A stretch of DNA of 64,000 nt, taken from the NCBI GenBank assembly GCA_012960465.1, contig DUBF01000098.1, positions 38,231-102,230 on the forward strand, in the 5' to 3' direction. Source of the DNA: Rhodospirillales bacterium. Its GTDB lineage: Bacteria > Pseudomonadota > Alphaproteobacteria > Rhodospirillales > UBA2165. Under the pieces are notes generated by a model. The model was not told where the DNA came from, searched no databases, and worked only from the letters and a program-made list of their open reading frames with translations. The translations under genes were made by a program, and so were the position numbers. Positions 46,033 through 57,166 of this stretch are shown here, one piece after another (position 1 is the stretch's first letter; each line of letters starts with the position of its first letter).

Positions 46033-46641
46033 TTGAACGACCAAAATATTACCCGCCACGATTATGGAGGCAAAGTAGAAACTAATTGTGAGAAATTTAT
46101 CGAAGGTTTGATAGAATTATTTGACGATCTTTCTGACTTTGCACTCTCTAGAATTCATAAAAAAATCTTTGAGTCCGTTCCCAATTACAACGTTAATAAG
46201 CTCCCACAAAAAGATATCAATCATTTTAAACTTACTTGGTATATCACATTAGCCGAACTAATGTTCTTTAGTATGAAGAGCCAACCCAAGTTAGAAGAAA
46301 TTAGAAATATGTTTTATACTGAAATGGAAATCACCGCAGCAGAACGCAATGCAACGCCTTTTCTAATGGAAGCTCGAACCACTATTCCGAGAATCATTAT
46401 GCGGAATAAAGATTTCACCGAGAATGGAATATTTAATACTCCAACGAGTAACCGTGCAGAAGATACTCCTCGTAATAATGGATTAGGGCCAGAGCTCGCA
46501 CGTATTATCATGGAAACATCTTTTTCAACAAATCCAATTATAGGAACGCTTTACGACGATATCCTAGAAATTTTTGAGCTTGAATTCAATAATGCTTACG
46601 GCCATTGTTCAATTTCTTGTGCAACATTTTCTATAATCTAA
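46033..46641 (+). CDS. Hypothetical protein, no recognised family
   Basis: A 202-residue protein with a TTG start at 46033; CGGAG lies eight bases upstream, which supports it. The content is charged and Asn-rich, with no signal peptide, transmembrane helix or repeat visible. A helical N-terminal half (FIEGLIELFDDLSDFALSR) is followed by a region rich in Thr/Arg. Four cysteines are present, two close together near the C-terminus (GHCSISCATF). It stands alone, convergent with a TauE-like permease gene that ends overlapping its stop. I cannot assign a function; the long clean frame and ribosome binding site suggest a real gene. Confidence 0.55.
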   Translation: MNDQNITRHDYGGKVETNCEKFIEGLIELFDDLSDFALSRIHKKIFESVPNYNVNKLPQKDINHFKLTWYITLAELMFFSMKSQPKLEEIRNMFYTEMEITAAERNATPFLMEARTTIPRIIMRNKDFTENGIFNTPTSNRAEDTPRNNGLGPELARIIMETSFSTNPIIGTLYDDILEIFELEFNNAYGHCSISCATFSII

Positions 46642-47558
46642 AAGAAAAATGTGTTGCGAATAGAAATATAAGACATTGCAATACCAATTAGGAGAAAGAG
46701 GTAGCCTATCGAACGTTCCATGGTGTGCTGCGAGACTTTACCCTGCAACCGTGGCCCAATCTGCCCTCCAATAATAACAGCGGGAACAGTATAAATAACA
46801 ACATTCCACGGCACCGCTTTCAGACCCCCTTGAGCCACCAGAGAAGATATCTGTGTAAATGATGCCGCTGCTACAACCACTATAACGACAAAGACGGAAG
46901 TTGCTGCAGCAACAGGGATAGGGACCCCATTCCGCTTTGCAAGTTGTGGCATAACAACCTCACCAATTCCAACACCCAAAAGACCCGTTAGAAATCCGCC
47001 AACACCTGTTGCTATAGCCCCAACACCTTGTTGCGGCTTTTTATAAGTATAAGTAGTACCATCGCGCCCTGTAATAGATTTTATTGGGCTCCCCAATATA
47101 TCTTCTGGGCCGTCATTACCATCTTCCACACCCAATACTTTTGCAGGCTCATTATAACTGATCAACACCAACGATAAAATAAGCATCAGCAAGCCATAAA
47201 CACCACGTAGTGCTTCTTCAAATTCTTTGAATGTAGTTAGTAAAAGAGCACCGCCTATACCTATTGGAACACCAACTAAAATGAATGGGATGGCACTTTT
47301 ATAATCTATCAATCGCTTTCTATAATAACCAATAAATCCCGAGGAAAAGCCAAAAACCTCTGTCAGGAGTGCAACACCAATTGCTGCGGCAATATTTTCA
47401 AACGGATATTCTGGGCCTAGAATTGGGAATATAATCATGAAGATTGGAGCGAACATGGCAGCGCCGCCAATACCACTAAGCATTGCAGTTGTAGCCACAC
47501 ACATAGCGACGGGGAACATAAACCAATAGAGCGTCCAATCAAATTGCGCTAATTCCAT
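46638..47558 (-). CDS. TauE/SafE-family membrane permease (second copy)
   Basis: A 306-residue permease distinct from the one at 17 kb. Family blocks: MLSGIGGAAMFAPIFMIIFP at the start, and GFLTGLLGVGIGEVVMPQLA in the second half. A soluble loop of ~50 residues (KVLGVEDGNDGPEDILGSPI ...) separates the halves. Substrate is an organic or sulfur-containing anion, undetermined. Its stop overlaps the last codons of the convergent unknown gene. It lies 118 bases downstream of frmA on the same strand. Confidence 0.85.
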   Translation of the reverse strand: MELAQFDWTLYWFMFPVAMCVATTAMLSGIGGAAMFAPIFMIIFPILGPEYPFENIAAAIGVALLTEVFGFSSGFIGYYRKRLIDYKSAIPFILVGVPIGIGGALLLTTFKEFEEALRGVYGLLMLILSLVLISYNEPAKVLGVEDGNDGPEDILGSPIKSITGRDGTTYTYKKPQQGVGAIATGVGGFLTGLLGVGIGEVVMPQLAKRNGVPIPVAAATSVFVVIVVVAAASFTQISSLVAQGGLKAVPWNVVIYTVPAVIIGGQIGPRLQGKVSQHTMERSIGYLFLLIGIAMSYISIRNTFFF

Positions 47559-47675
47559 AATCGATACTTCCTAGATTACTTGAAAGTTTATTACTGGGCG
47601 CAACTAGCTAACCCATAGGTAGATATCGGTTTTCCCGATTATATTTAAATTAATTCATAAGACGTATGAAATTGC

Positions 47676-49287
<1,612 letters not shown>

Positions 49288-49731
49288 ATGTTGAGTATTT
49301 CTCACCTCCCGCATTTAAATGCTATTCTCAATGCCATAGCTGCTTGCTTCTTAATGGGCGGCTTTATATTTATAAAGTCAGGTAATCGTGATGCCCATAG
49401 ACTTTGTATGATAATCGCCTTAATCATATCAAGTTTGTTTCTGATTAGTTACGTTATCCACCGTTTTTACGTCCCAATTTTTGTTTTTCAGGGAGAGGGT
49501 GGCATACGGGTCTTTTATTATATGTTACTGATCAGTCACGTATTCTTAGCAATAGCGATTGTTCCCTTGATTACTGTAACAGTTATCCGGGCTTTCAGAG
49601 AAAATTTTATAGGTCATAAAAGAATAGCCAAACTGGTATGGCCAATTTGGATGTATGTTTCAATATCCGGGATTATTGTATATCTAATGCTTTATCAGTT
49701 ATACCCGCTTAAAACAGCCCAACTTATATAA
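49288..49731 (+). CDS. DUF420 (YozB/CtaM-like) membrane protein
   Basis: A 147-residue protein with four hydrophobic helices. Family features include LPHLNAILNAIAACFLMGGF, SLFLISYVIHRF, YYMLLISHVFLAIAIVPLIT and HKRIAKLVWPIWMYVSISGI, with conserved His residues in the helices. DUF420 proteins occur with cytochrome oxidase and heme A genes (the staphylococcal CtaM is one). Here it lies directly upstream of an oxidase-subunit-I-like gene and ctaB, so a terminal-oxidase role is likely. Confidence 0.85.
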   Translation: MLSISHLPHLNAILNAIAACFLMGGFIFIKSGNRDAHRLCMIIALIISSLFLISYVIHRFYVPIFVFQGEGGIRVFYYMLLISHVFLAIAIVPLITVTVIRAFRENFIGHKRIAKLVWPIWMYVSISGIIVYLMLYQLYPLKTAQLI

Positions 49732-49741
49732 GCTGACTGGC

Positions 49742-51049
49742 ATGCCCATAGAAACACTTTCTTATTCACGTAAGGCCCTTTTAAGAGGCTGGTCACTGCT
49801 TGCTATCGCTTCCCTAGCTTTAGCAGGTTTATTTGCCATACTACTAGTACTATCGCGTATTCCCGGCATGGAAAACTCTGTTCCGTGGCCTACAGCGTTT
49901 TTCCAAAAAGGCTTGGTGGTACATGTTGTGCTGTCATTTGCAGTTTGGTACCTAGCAGTTTTTGTTTGTTTAGTTCAAATTGGGAGTAACGACGATGTAA
50001 AATTACTTGATAAAGCTGGACTTTGCTTCGCAATAATAGGCACGATCCTGCTACTAATCCCTGCTTTACTCGACCGCGGTGAACCAACTCTCAATAATTA
50101 CATACCTGTCATTATTGATCCTCTCTATTACTCCGGCTTGATACTACTTGCTCTTGGAATACTTTTTGGCATCGTCCCGATTTTTAAAAATCACTTTAAA
50201 GGTCCAAATTTAAAAGGACCTGGATATATTTATATCATATCAATTATCGCCTTTATTTTTGCGATGGCGCAACTTGCCAACCAGCCAATAAGTTATGATT
50301 ATAATGAAAGACTGATGTGGGGTGGAGGACATGTCCTACAATGTTTAAATGTCATTTTACTTTTAATAGCCTGGTCTTACCTCACAGATCAAATTAAACC
50401 TAACACTCCGTTCAAAGTAGCAACGATATGGCTGGTTGTAGCAAGCCTTATAGGATTAAGTTTTTATATAATATGGGATGTGACGGACGAAACCCAAACT
50501 AGAGCCTTTACACATCTCCAAAAAACTCTAGCCCCTCCAATACTAATTTTCTTTATTATTCTTTTACCTACCATTAGACACCATTTGAAAAATTTCAAGT
50601 GGCAAGATCCGGCTATGCTAAGCTTTTGGGCGTCAATAGTCGTTTTCGCTGTCGGTGGCGTTCTAGGGGGATTTGTTGACGGAATAGATACCCGTACTCC
50701 AGCCCATTACCACGGTGTTATTGGTGGAATAAATCTGGCTTTTGTTGGTCTATTTTATACAGTTTTTCTGCCTATGCTCGGTCGAAATATACAAACGGGC
50801 AAACTAATAATCAGCCAGATAATTCTTTATGCCTCAGGGCAATTCCTTTTTATCATCGGTATGTTTCTTGCCGGCCATATGGGTGCGGCCCGGAAAGTGA
50901 TGGGTACAGCAATAGATATGGATAGTTCAATGGCAATCGGCGCCGCGAGAATCAGAGATTTTGGGGGTGGATTGGCAATTATTGGTGGTGTTTTATTTAT
51001 TTATGCCGCATTAAAAGCTCTATTAAGAAAATCCAAGTTAGAAACATAA
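49742..51049 (+). CDS. Heme-copper oxidase subunit I-like protein (divergent)
   Basis: A 435-residue membrane protein with about 12 helices, annotated in many genomes simply as oxidase subunit I. Possible heme and copper ligands are visible: His in GLVVHVVLSFAVWYL (helix II), His in WGGGHVLQCLN (CuB position in helix VI) and the paired His-x-His in TPAHYHGVIGGINLAF (helix X). The usual adjacent HH of helix VII appears as a single His at best (RAFTHLQK), so the CuB site looks incomplete. No subunit II or III is adjacent. It sits between a DUF420 gene and ctaB. It may be a variant oxidase, or a heme-binding membrane protein with another role. Confidence 0.7.
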   Translation: MPIETLSYSRKALLRGWSLLAIASLALAGLFAILLVLSRIPGMENSVPWPTAFFQKGLVVHVVLSFAVWYLAVFVCLVQIGSNDDVKLLDKAGLCFAIIGTILLLIPALLDRGEPTLNNYIPVIIDPLYYSGLILLALGILFGIVPIFKNHFKGPNLKGPGYIYIISIIAFIFAMAQLANQPISYDYNERLMWGGGHVLQCLNVILLLIAWSYLTDQIKPNTPFKVATIWLVVASLIGLSFYIIWDVTDETQTRAFTHLQKTLAPPILIFFIILLPTIRHHLKNFKWQDPAMLSFWASIVVFAVGGVLGGFVDGIDTRTPAHYHGVIGGINLAFVGLFYTVFLPMLGRNIQTGKLIISQIILYASGQFLFIIGMFLAGHMGAARKVMGTAIDMDSSMAIGAARIRDFGGGLAIIGGVLFIYAALKALLRKSKLET

Positions 51050-51112
51050 ACATGAACAAGAAAATTAGTATAAACTCAGTTATAATAACTCACAGAGTAT
51101 CTCACTTAAACC

Positions 51113-52054
51113 ATGGTTGAACATTATACAAATATATCAGAATTGGACCAACAAGCTAAAAACTTGAACACAGTCTCGGTTGAAGTAAATCCGCGCGTTG
51201 TTGACTACGCCATCTTATTGAAACCAAGAGTGATGTCCCTGGTATTATTTACAGGAATTGTTGGTATGGTTATGGCGCCAGGATCTATTCCTTTGTTTAC
51301 CTATCTAATAGCTATAGTTTGCATTGGTGTTGGCGCTGGAGCTTCTGGCGCAATTAACATGTGGTACGACCGCGATATAGATAGCAAAATGGAACGTACA
51401 ATGAACCGTCCAATTCCTTCTGGCCGGATGCAACCTGCCAATGCGCTGTGGTTTGGTATTGTATTATCGTTAATATCCGTCACGGCTATGGCAATTTGGG
51501 TAAATTCAATTTCAGCTGCTTTACTTGCCGGCACTATTATTTACTACGTTATTATTTACACAGTCTGGCTTAAGCGCCGAACGCCGCAAAATATTGTCAT
51601 TGGAGGTGGGTCAGGCGCCCTTCCTCCGATGATCGGGTGGGCAGTTGTAACAGGTGACATTTCGTTAGACTCTATTTTACTTTTTGCGATTATTTTCATG
51701 TGGACACCACCACATTTTTGGGCTTTAGCACTATATCGTTCTGGAGATTATGAAAAAGCAGGCGTACCTATGATGCCAGCAGTCTCCGGCGTAACAGAAA
51801 CCAAAAAGCAAATGCTAATATACACTATTCTTTTATTACCGCTAACAGTTGCCCCCACATTTACGGGTCTAGTCTCTATACCAGCAGGTGTCATTATTGG
51901 GCTCCTCGGCTTATGGTTTATCCGCCACGCCTATATAGTATTAAAATCAATTGGATTTGATGCGCCACGCGCAATGTTTAGATTTTCAATACTCCACCTT
52001 TTTTTAATATTCGTTATTTTCTTAGTTGACCGCGGTATCATACACTTACTCTAA
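51113..52054 (+). CDS. ctaB: Protoheme IX farnesyltransferase (heme O synthase) CtaB
   Basis: UbiA-family prenyltransferase of 313 residues that adds farnesyl to heme B for heme O/A-type oxidases. Motif I is NMWYDRDIDSKMERTMNRP (N-x3-D-x3-D); further blocks KPRVMSLVLFTGIVGMV, PIPSGRM and FMWTPPHFWALALYRSGDYE (read in parts) are typical. It follows the oxidase-like gene by 63 bases, and the next gene starts 17 bases downstream. The coxBAC-type genes are elsewhere. Confidence 0.95.
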   Translation: MVEHYTNISELDQQAKNLNTVSVEVNPRVVDYAILLKPRVMSLVLFTGIVGMVMAPGSIPLFTYLIAIVCIGVGAGASGAINMWYDRDIDSKMERTMNRPIPSGRMQPANALWFGIVLSLISVTAMAIWVNSISAALLAGTIIYYVIIYTVWLKRRTPQNIVIGGGSGALPPMIGWAVVTGDISLDSILLFAIIFMWTPPHFWALALYRSGDYEKAGVPMMPAVSGVTETKKQMLIYTILLLPLTVAPTFTGLVSIPAGVIIGLLGLWFIRHAYIVLKSIGFDAPRAMFRFSILHLFLIFVIFLVDRGIIHLL

Positions 52055-52071
52055 GGCCTCTCTTTATTCCT

Positions 52072-53574
52072 ATGACACCCATAACTGCATATAAAAAATT
52101 AGAAAAATATTTTGGACGACTTCTAGCTCTACGTGAAGCCTCTGGTATGCTTCATTGGGACGCTGCCACAATGATGCCGAAAAGCGACGCGGCTGCGACT
52201 ACAAGAAGTGACCAAATAGCAGCCCTTGGTGGGGTCTGCCACGAAATTCTTAATAATACTGAAACCTCTGACCTATTAGATGAAGCCGAGGACCAAAATA
52301 ATCTAGACAAATGGCAATTAGCTAATCTTAGAGAAATGCGCCACATGTGGGTACATGCAAGTGCAGTTACGGGTGATCTAATTGAAGCACTATCCAAGGC
52401 TTCCATGAAGTGCGAAATAAAATGGCGCACTGCTCGAACTGGGTCGGACTACGAGGGTATCAAGCCATTATTATCCACAGTACTTCAGCTAGTCAAAGAG
52501 TCGGCTGTAGCTAAATCTGAAGTACTGGGTTGTTCTCCCTATGAAGCGCTGATGGACGAGTATACGCCAGGCTTAAGACAGGAGACGGTAGATCCGATTT
52601 TTTCTGATATTGAGAAATTCCTTCCAAACTTTTTACAGGCTGTACTAGAGAAGCAGGCTACGATGGGACAACCAATCATTCCCAAAAGCCCGTTTCCTTT
52701 AGATCAACAGCGTACCCTTGGTCAATTATTAATGAAAGCACTGGGTTTTGACTTTAATCAAGGACGGCTCGATGTCAGTTTGCATCCATTCTCAGGCGGT
52801 ACACCAGATGATCTGAGAATTACTACACGTTATAATGAAGATGACTTCTTGTCCGGCTTGATGGGAATATTACATGAAACTGGTCACGCATTATATGAGA
52901 AAAATTTACCTAAAAAATGGCGACACCAACCAGTTGGCGAAGCGCGCGGTATGGATATGCATGAAAGCCAATCTTTGCTAATTGAAATGCAGGCTTGTCG
53001 CTCTAGAGAATTTCTTACCTATGCAGCTCCTCTAATGAAAAAAATATTTAAACGAGAAGGTCCAGAATGGGAAATCGATAACCTCTATCAAATTTATTCT
53101 ACCGTAAATCCAGGTCTAATCCGAGTTGATGCAGATGAAGTTACCTATCCAGCACACATTATCTTGCGTTATAATATCGAACACGCATTAATTAGTGATA
53201 AAATGACCCTCAACGATTTACCTAATGTTTGGAATGACGGAATGTTTAATTTATTAGGTTTAAAACCAACGGATCATGGCAATGGTTGTATGCAAGATAT
53301 TCACTGGTTTGATGGCGCATGGGGTTATTTTCCTAGCTATAGCCTCGGTGCAATGGCGGCCGCACAATTCTTTGATGCTGCTGTTCAATCTAATTCGGAT
53401 ATTCTTCCATCGATTAGTCTAGGTAACTTTGGGCCGCTTTATGACTGGCTTACGAAGAATATTCACAGCAGAGGGTCACTTTATGAGACACCAGAATTGA
53501 TTAAACTTGCGACTGGTAAACAATTAGATCCTTCTATCTTCAAACGGCATCTTACACAAAGATATCTTACTTAA
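52072..53574 (+). CDS. Carboxypeptidase Taq family (M32) metallopeptidase
   Basis: A 500-residue M32 carboxypeptidase. The HExxH zinc motif is HETGHALYE (around residue 270), with the downstream zinc Glu in HESQSLLIEM and the family blocks LHWDAATMMPKSDAA, DEYTPGLRQETVD and LGAMAAAQFFDAA. It removes C-terminal residues from peptides in the cytoplasm. It starts 17 bases after ctaB; the link to heme genes is only positional. Confidence 0.94.
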   Translation: MTPITAYKKLEKYFGRLLALREASGMLHWDAATMMPKSDAAATTRSDQIAALGGVCHEILNNTETSDLLDEAEDQNNLDKWQLANLREMRHMWVHASAVTGDLIEALSKASMKCEIKWRTARTGSDYEGIKPLLSTVLQLVKESAVAKSEVLGCSPYEALMDEYTPGLRQETVDPIFSDIEKFLPNFLQAVLEKQATMGQPIIPKSPFPLDQQRTLGQLLMKALGFDFNQGRLDVSLHPFSGGTPDDLRITTRYNEDDFLSGLMGILHETGHALYEKNLPKKWRHQPVGEARGMDMHESQSLLIEMQACRSREFLTYAAPLMKKIFKREGPEWEIDNLYQIYSTVNPGLIRVDADEVTYPAHIILRYNIEHALISDKMTLNDLPNVWNDGMFNLLGLKPTDHGNGCMQDIHWFDGAWGYFPSYSLGAMAAAQFFDAAVQSNSDILPSISLGNFGPLYDWLTKNIHSRGSLYETPELIKLATGKQLDPSIFKRHLTQRYLT

Positions 53575-53659
53575 CGCCCGTCATGACTAGCTTGCGACGC
53601 TAACCCTCGAAGTATAGTCTACACAAAATTTAAATCATTCATTCGACTTGGAGAATTCT

Positions 53660-55069
53660 TTGAAATATATCAGTACTCGCTCAGGGGCGCCTGATTTAGA
53701 ATTTGAAGATGTATTATTAACAGGACTTAGCCCCGACGGAGGTCTTTACGTACCTCAGGCTTGGCCCCAATTTTCAAAAAATGAAATTCGTGATTTACGT
53801 GGTCTTACCTATGCGGAATTAGCGACAAAAATTATGCTTCCCTTCATGGGCGATTCTATCCCCAAAGATCTATTCAAAAAAATCGTCGAAGAGACTTATG
53901 CAGAGTTCAATCATCGCGCGATTGCCCCAACCAAACAAATTGGTCACAACCAGTGGGTTGCTGAACTATTCCACGGTCCGACACTCGCATTCAAAGATTA
54001 TCCGTTACAACTCGTTGGCAGGCTTTTTGATTATTTTCTAACAAAACGTGATAAAAAGGTTACAATTATAGGGGCTACTTCGGGAGATACCGGCTCGGCT
54101 GCAATTGAAGCCTGCCGAGATCGGGACGCTATTAAAATATTCATCCTCCACCCCCAAGGTCGTGTATCCGAAGTTCAACGACGCCAAATGACCACAGTTA
54201 GATCAGAAAATGTATTTAACATTGCACTGGATGGAACATTTGATGATTGCCAGGATATGGTAAAAGCACTGTTCGTCGATGAAAAATTTCGTGATGCCCA
54301 TAACCTATCTGCCGTAAATTCTATAAACTGGGCACGTATAATGGCTCAGATTGTCTATTACTTCTGGACAGGAGTATCCCTTGGAGCACCGGATCAAAAA
54401 TTCATATACGCCGTACCAACGGGTAATTTTGGCAATGTCTATGCCGGCTATGCAGCTAAGAAAATGGGTTTACCGGTTGAAAAATTAATCATCGGATCTA
54501 ATGAGAATGACATACTTACACGATTTTTTGCCTCGCAAAACACGAAGGGTACGATGTCAATGGCCCCCGTTATTCCAACCTCTAGTCCAAGTATGGATAT
54601 TCAAATTTCAAGTAATTTTGAACGTCTATTATTCGATTATTATGGCCGGGATGGCAAGGCTGTCGCCGGTGTCCTGGAGGATTTTCGTCACAACAAAACC
54701 GTCAATTTTGGTCATGAATGCTGGCAAAAAATGCGTAAAATATTCGAATGTTACCGTGTCAGTAATTCTGAAATAAACTCTGCTATCGCCAACGTTTATA
54801 AAACAACCGGAGAACTCTTAGATCCGCATAGTATTATCGGCGTTGTTGGAGGCCACAAAGGGCATACCAATCCCGCTAACATTATGGTGGCTTTGGCTAC
54901 AGCTCATCCAGCCAAATTTCCAGCAGCAGTCGTAGAAGCAACTGGCATCACCCCAAATTTACCTGCACATCTAGCAGATCTCCTGGAGCGAGAAGAGAGT
55001 TATGATGTATTGCCAAATGATCTAGATCAGATACGCGACTATATCGTTAATACACTTAAAAAAAAGTAG
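53660..55069 (+). CDS. thrC: Threonine synthase ThrC
   Basis: PLP enzyme of 469 residues that makes threonine from O-phosphohomoserine. The PLP lysine is in HGPTLAFKDYPLQLVGRLF, and GATSGDTGSAAIEACR binds the phosphate. Start TTG at 53660 gives the classic MKYISTRSGAP N-terminus, with TTGGAGAA five bases upstream; the upstream in-frame TTG is part of that site. It is followed by the M16 protease after 6 bases, a gene pair conserved across Alphaproteobacteria. Confidence 0.95.
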   Translation: MKYISTRSGAPDLEFEDVLLTGLSPDGGLYVPQAWPQFSKNEIRDLRGLTYAELATKIMLPFMGDSIPKDLFKKIVEETYAEFNHRAIAPTKQIGHNQWVAELFHGPTLAFKDYPLQLVGRLFDYFLTKRDKKVTIIGATSGDTGSAAIEACRDRDAIKIFILHPQGRVSEVQRRQMTTVRSENVFNIALDGTFDDCQDMVKALFVDEKFRDAHNLSAVNSINWARIMAQIVYYFWTGVSLGAPDQKFIYAVPTGNFGNVYAGYAAKKMGLPVEKLIIGSNENDILTRFFASQNTKGTMSMAPVIPTSSPSMDIQISSNFERLLFDYYGRDGKAVAGVLEDFRHNKTVNFGHECWQKMRKIFECYRVSNSEINSAIANVYKTTGELLDPHSIIGVVGGHKGHTNPANIMVALATAHPAKFPAAVVEATGITPNLPAHLADLLEREESYDVLPNDLDQIRDYIVNTLKKK

Positions 55070-55075
55070 TCCAGG

Positions 55076-56332
55076 ATGAACGTTAAAATTACTACACTTT
55101 CAAATGGACTCCGCATAGCGAGCGATTATATGGGTACTGTCGAAACCGTCTCGGTCGGGGCTTGGGTAGCGGTTGGTACTCGTCATGAAGAACAGAAACT
55201 GAATGGTATTTCTCACTTAATAGAACATCTAGCATTTAAGGGAACAAAAAAACGTTCAGCTTTTTCCATCGCCGCGGAAATTGAAGCCGTCGGAGGGCAA
55301 ATGAATGCCTACACTTCACGTGAAAATACAGCTTTTTATGCGAAGGTTCTAAAAGGAGACGTCGCTCTCGCAATCGATATCATCTCCGATATTCTTCAGA
55401 ATTCAACGATCGAACCGAATGAATTAGAGCGTGAACGCCAGGTTGTAATTCAAGAAATTCATCAATCCCATGATATACCCGATGACATAATTTTTGATCA
55501 CTTCCAAGAAACTGCCTATCCAAATCAAGCTATTGGACGGCCTATTTTAGGGAAAGCTAAACTAATTAAAGACATCAAACGGAAAACTCTGATGGAATAT
55601 ATGAAAGTCCAGTACTCTGCTTCGAGAATTGTTGTCGCTGCAGCAGGTAACGTCGAACATGATGTTTTAGTTGAACTTGCGGAAAAAGCTTTTTGTAATC
55701 TTCGCAATGACCCTGACACTCCTAAAGAGCCCATCAACTATCAAGGCGGTGATTACAGGGAAATTCGTGATCTTGAACAAGTGCACCTCGTGATGGGCTT
55801 AGATGGCGTATCCTACAAAGATCCAGATTATTATCCGATTTCGGTCCTATCAACTTTACTCGGCGGCGGAATGTCCTCTCGTTTATTTCAAGAAATTCGT
55901 GAGAAACGCGGTCTCGTTTATAGCATATACAGCTTTACATCCAGCTTTGAAGATGGGGGGATTTTTGGTGTCTATGCTGGAACTGGTAAAGAGGAAGTAG
56001 GCGAGCTACTGCCAATTATTTGTTTCGAACTGCAAAAACTAGCTGAAAACATTGTCGATAATGAAGTAGCTCGTGCTCGTGCTCAATTAAAAGCCTCAAC
56101 CCTAATGGCCCTTGAAAGCACAGCCTCCCGCAGTGAACAGATTGCTCGCCAATTACAAATTTTTGATCGTATTGTGCCAGCGGAAGAAGTCATCAAACAA
56201 ATAGATAAGGTCAATGCCGCAGATCTAAAACGGATAACAACACGTTTGCTGAGAAGCGAATTAACCTTCGCGGCCCTCGGACCAATCCATAACGTAGAAG
56301 AATTTAATTCAATAAAGAGAAGATTAAACTAA
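55076..56332 (+). CDS. M16-family zinc protease (mitochondrial processing peptidase-like)
   Basis: A 418-residue M16B protease. The inverted zinc motif HxxEH is in HLIEHLAFKGTKKRS, with the downstream Glu in ERERQVVIQEIHQS; the C-terminal domain shows GGGMSSRLFQEIREKRGLVYS (read in parts: SRLFQEIREKRGLVYSIYSF). This is the bacterial relative of the mitochondrial processing peptidase beta subunit. It is translated closely behind thrC. Confidence 0.92.
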   Translation: MNVKITTLSNGLRIASDYMGTVETVSVGAWVAVGTRHEEQKLNGISHLIEHLAFKGTKKRSAFSIAAEIEAVGGQMNAYTSRENTAFYAKVLKGDVALAIDIISDILQNSTIEPNELERERQVVIQEIHQSHDIPDDIIFDHFQETAYPNQAIGRPILGKAKLIKDIKRKTLMEYMKVQYSASRIVVAAAGNVEHDVLVELAEKAFCNLRNDPDTPKEPINYQGGDYREIRDLEQVHLVMGLDGVSYKDPDYYPISVLSTLLGGGMSSRLFQEIREKRGLVYSIYSFTSSFEDGGIFGVYAGTGKEEVGELLPIICFELQKLAENIVDNEVARARAQLKASTLMALESTASRSEQIARQLQIFDRIVPAEEVIKQIDKVNAADLKRITTRLLRSELTFAALGPIHNVEEFNSIKRRLN

Positions 56333-56372
56333 AATCGTCAAATCCAAATTCAACCACCAATAAAAAACTTGA

Positions 56373-56954
56373 TCAGGCGTGACCTACCTCATCTGAGAGC
56401 ATCCGGGGATCAATGCCAATTTTTTCAATTGACCGCTCCCACTTGGTGGCTTGGTCACCATCAAAAATAAGTTCCATATCAGCCGGGGCTTGTAGCCAAC
56501 CATTGGCCTTTATTTCATCGTCGAGTTGACCCGGCCCCCAACCGGCATACCCTAGGGCCAACAAACTCTGTTTTGGCCCCCGACCTCTCGCAACCGCTTT
56601 TAAAACATCTACCGTTGCTGTTAATGAAACACCACCATCAACTTCTAAGGTTGCATCTTGTTGATAGTCATCTGAATGTAGCACAAAACCGCGACCAGCC
56701 TCAACTGGACCACCAAAATGTATTGGTACTGCGCGGCCGTTGGCCCCTTCCTCAATTCCTAATTGTTCAAGAAGACTAGGAAAAGAAAGTCCCTTAATTA
56801 CTTGATTAAGCACAAGCCCCATCGCCCCATCATCGGTGTGAGCACATATATAAATGACTGTTTTATAAAATTGCTCATCTCGCATTCCTGGCATGGCAAT
56901 CAAGAGTTGACCGGTAAAATAAAAATCAGACCCAGATTCATCTTTTCTTAACAT
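56373..56954 (-). CDS. YqgE/AlgH family protein
   Basis: A 193-residue member of the UPF0301/AlgH family. Clear blocks: FTGQLLIAMPGMRDEQFYKT, VIYICAHTDDGAMGLVLNQV, HFGGPVEAGRGFVLHS and LGYAGWGPGQLDDEI. The biochemical role is unclear; AlgH was linked to alginate regulation in Pseudomonas. It converges on the M16 protease gene. Confidence 0.93.
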   Translation of the reverse strand: MLRKDESGSDFYFTGQLLIAMPGMRDEQFYKTVIYICAHTDDGAMGLVLNQVIKGLSFPSLLEQLGIEEGANGRAVPIHFGGPVEAGRGFVLHSDDYQQDATLEVDGGVSLTATVDVLKAVARGRGPKQSLLALGYAGWGPGQLDDEIKANGWLQAPADMELIFDGDQATKWERSIEKIGIDPRMLSDEVGHA

Positions 56955-57072
56955 CGTACTCTTTCAAATACTATTTATATATTACGCAAATATCTCAAAG
57001 TGATACTTAATCAGTATTATCACATATTTGTTGATTTGATCAAAGTTTGAATTTGAAATTCAAAAAATCTAC

Positions 57073-57096
57073 AAATTTATAAATTTATAAATTTAT
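57073..57096. repeat. Short tandem repeat, three copies of AAATTTAT
   Basis: Three exact adjacent copies of the 8-mer AAATTTAT upstream of the DsbD-like gene. The unit is partly self-complementary, giving an AT-rich, easily melted stretch in the promoter region. It could be a phase-variable or merely AT-rich spacer. Confidence 0.8.
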
Positions 57097-57166
57097 TTAA
57101 TCCTTATTTACCTATATAAATTAACAGCATAGGTTGTTTAGTATTACAATGTTAATTGGTGAGAAC

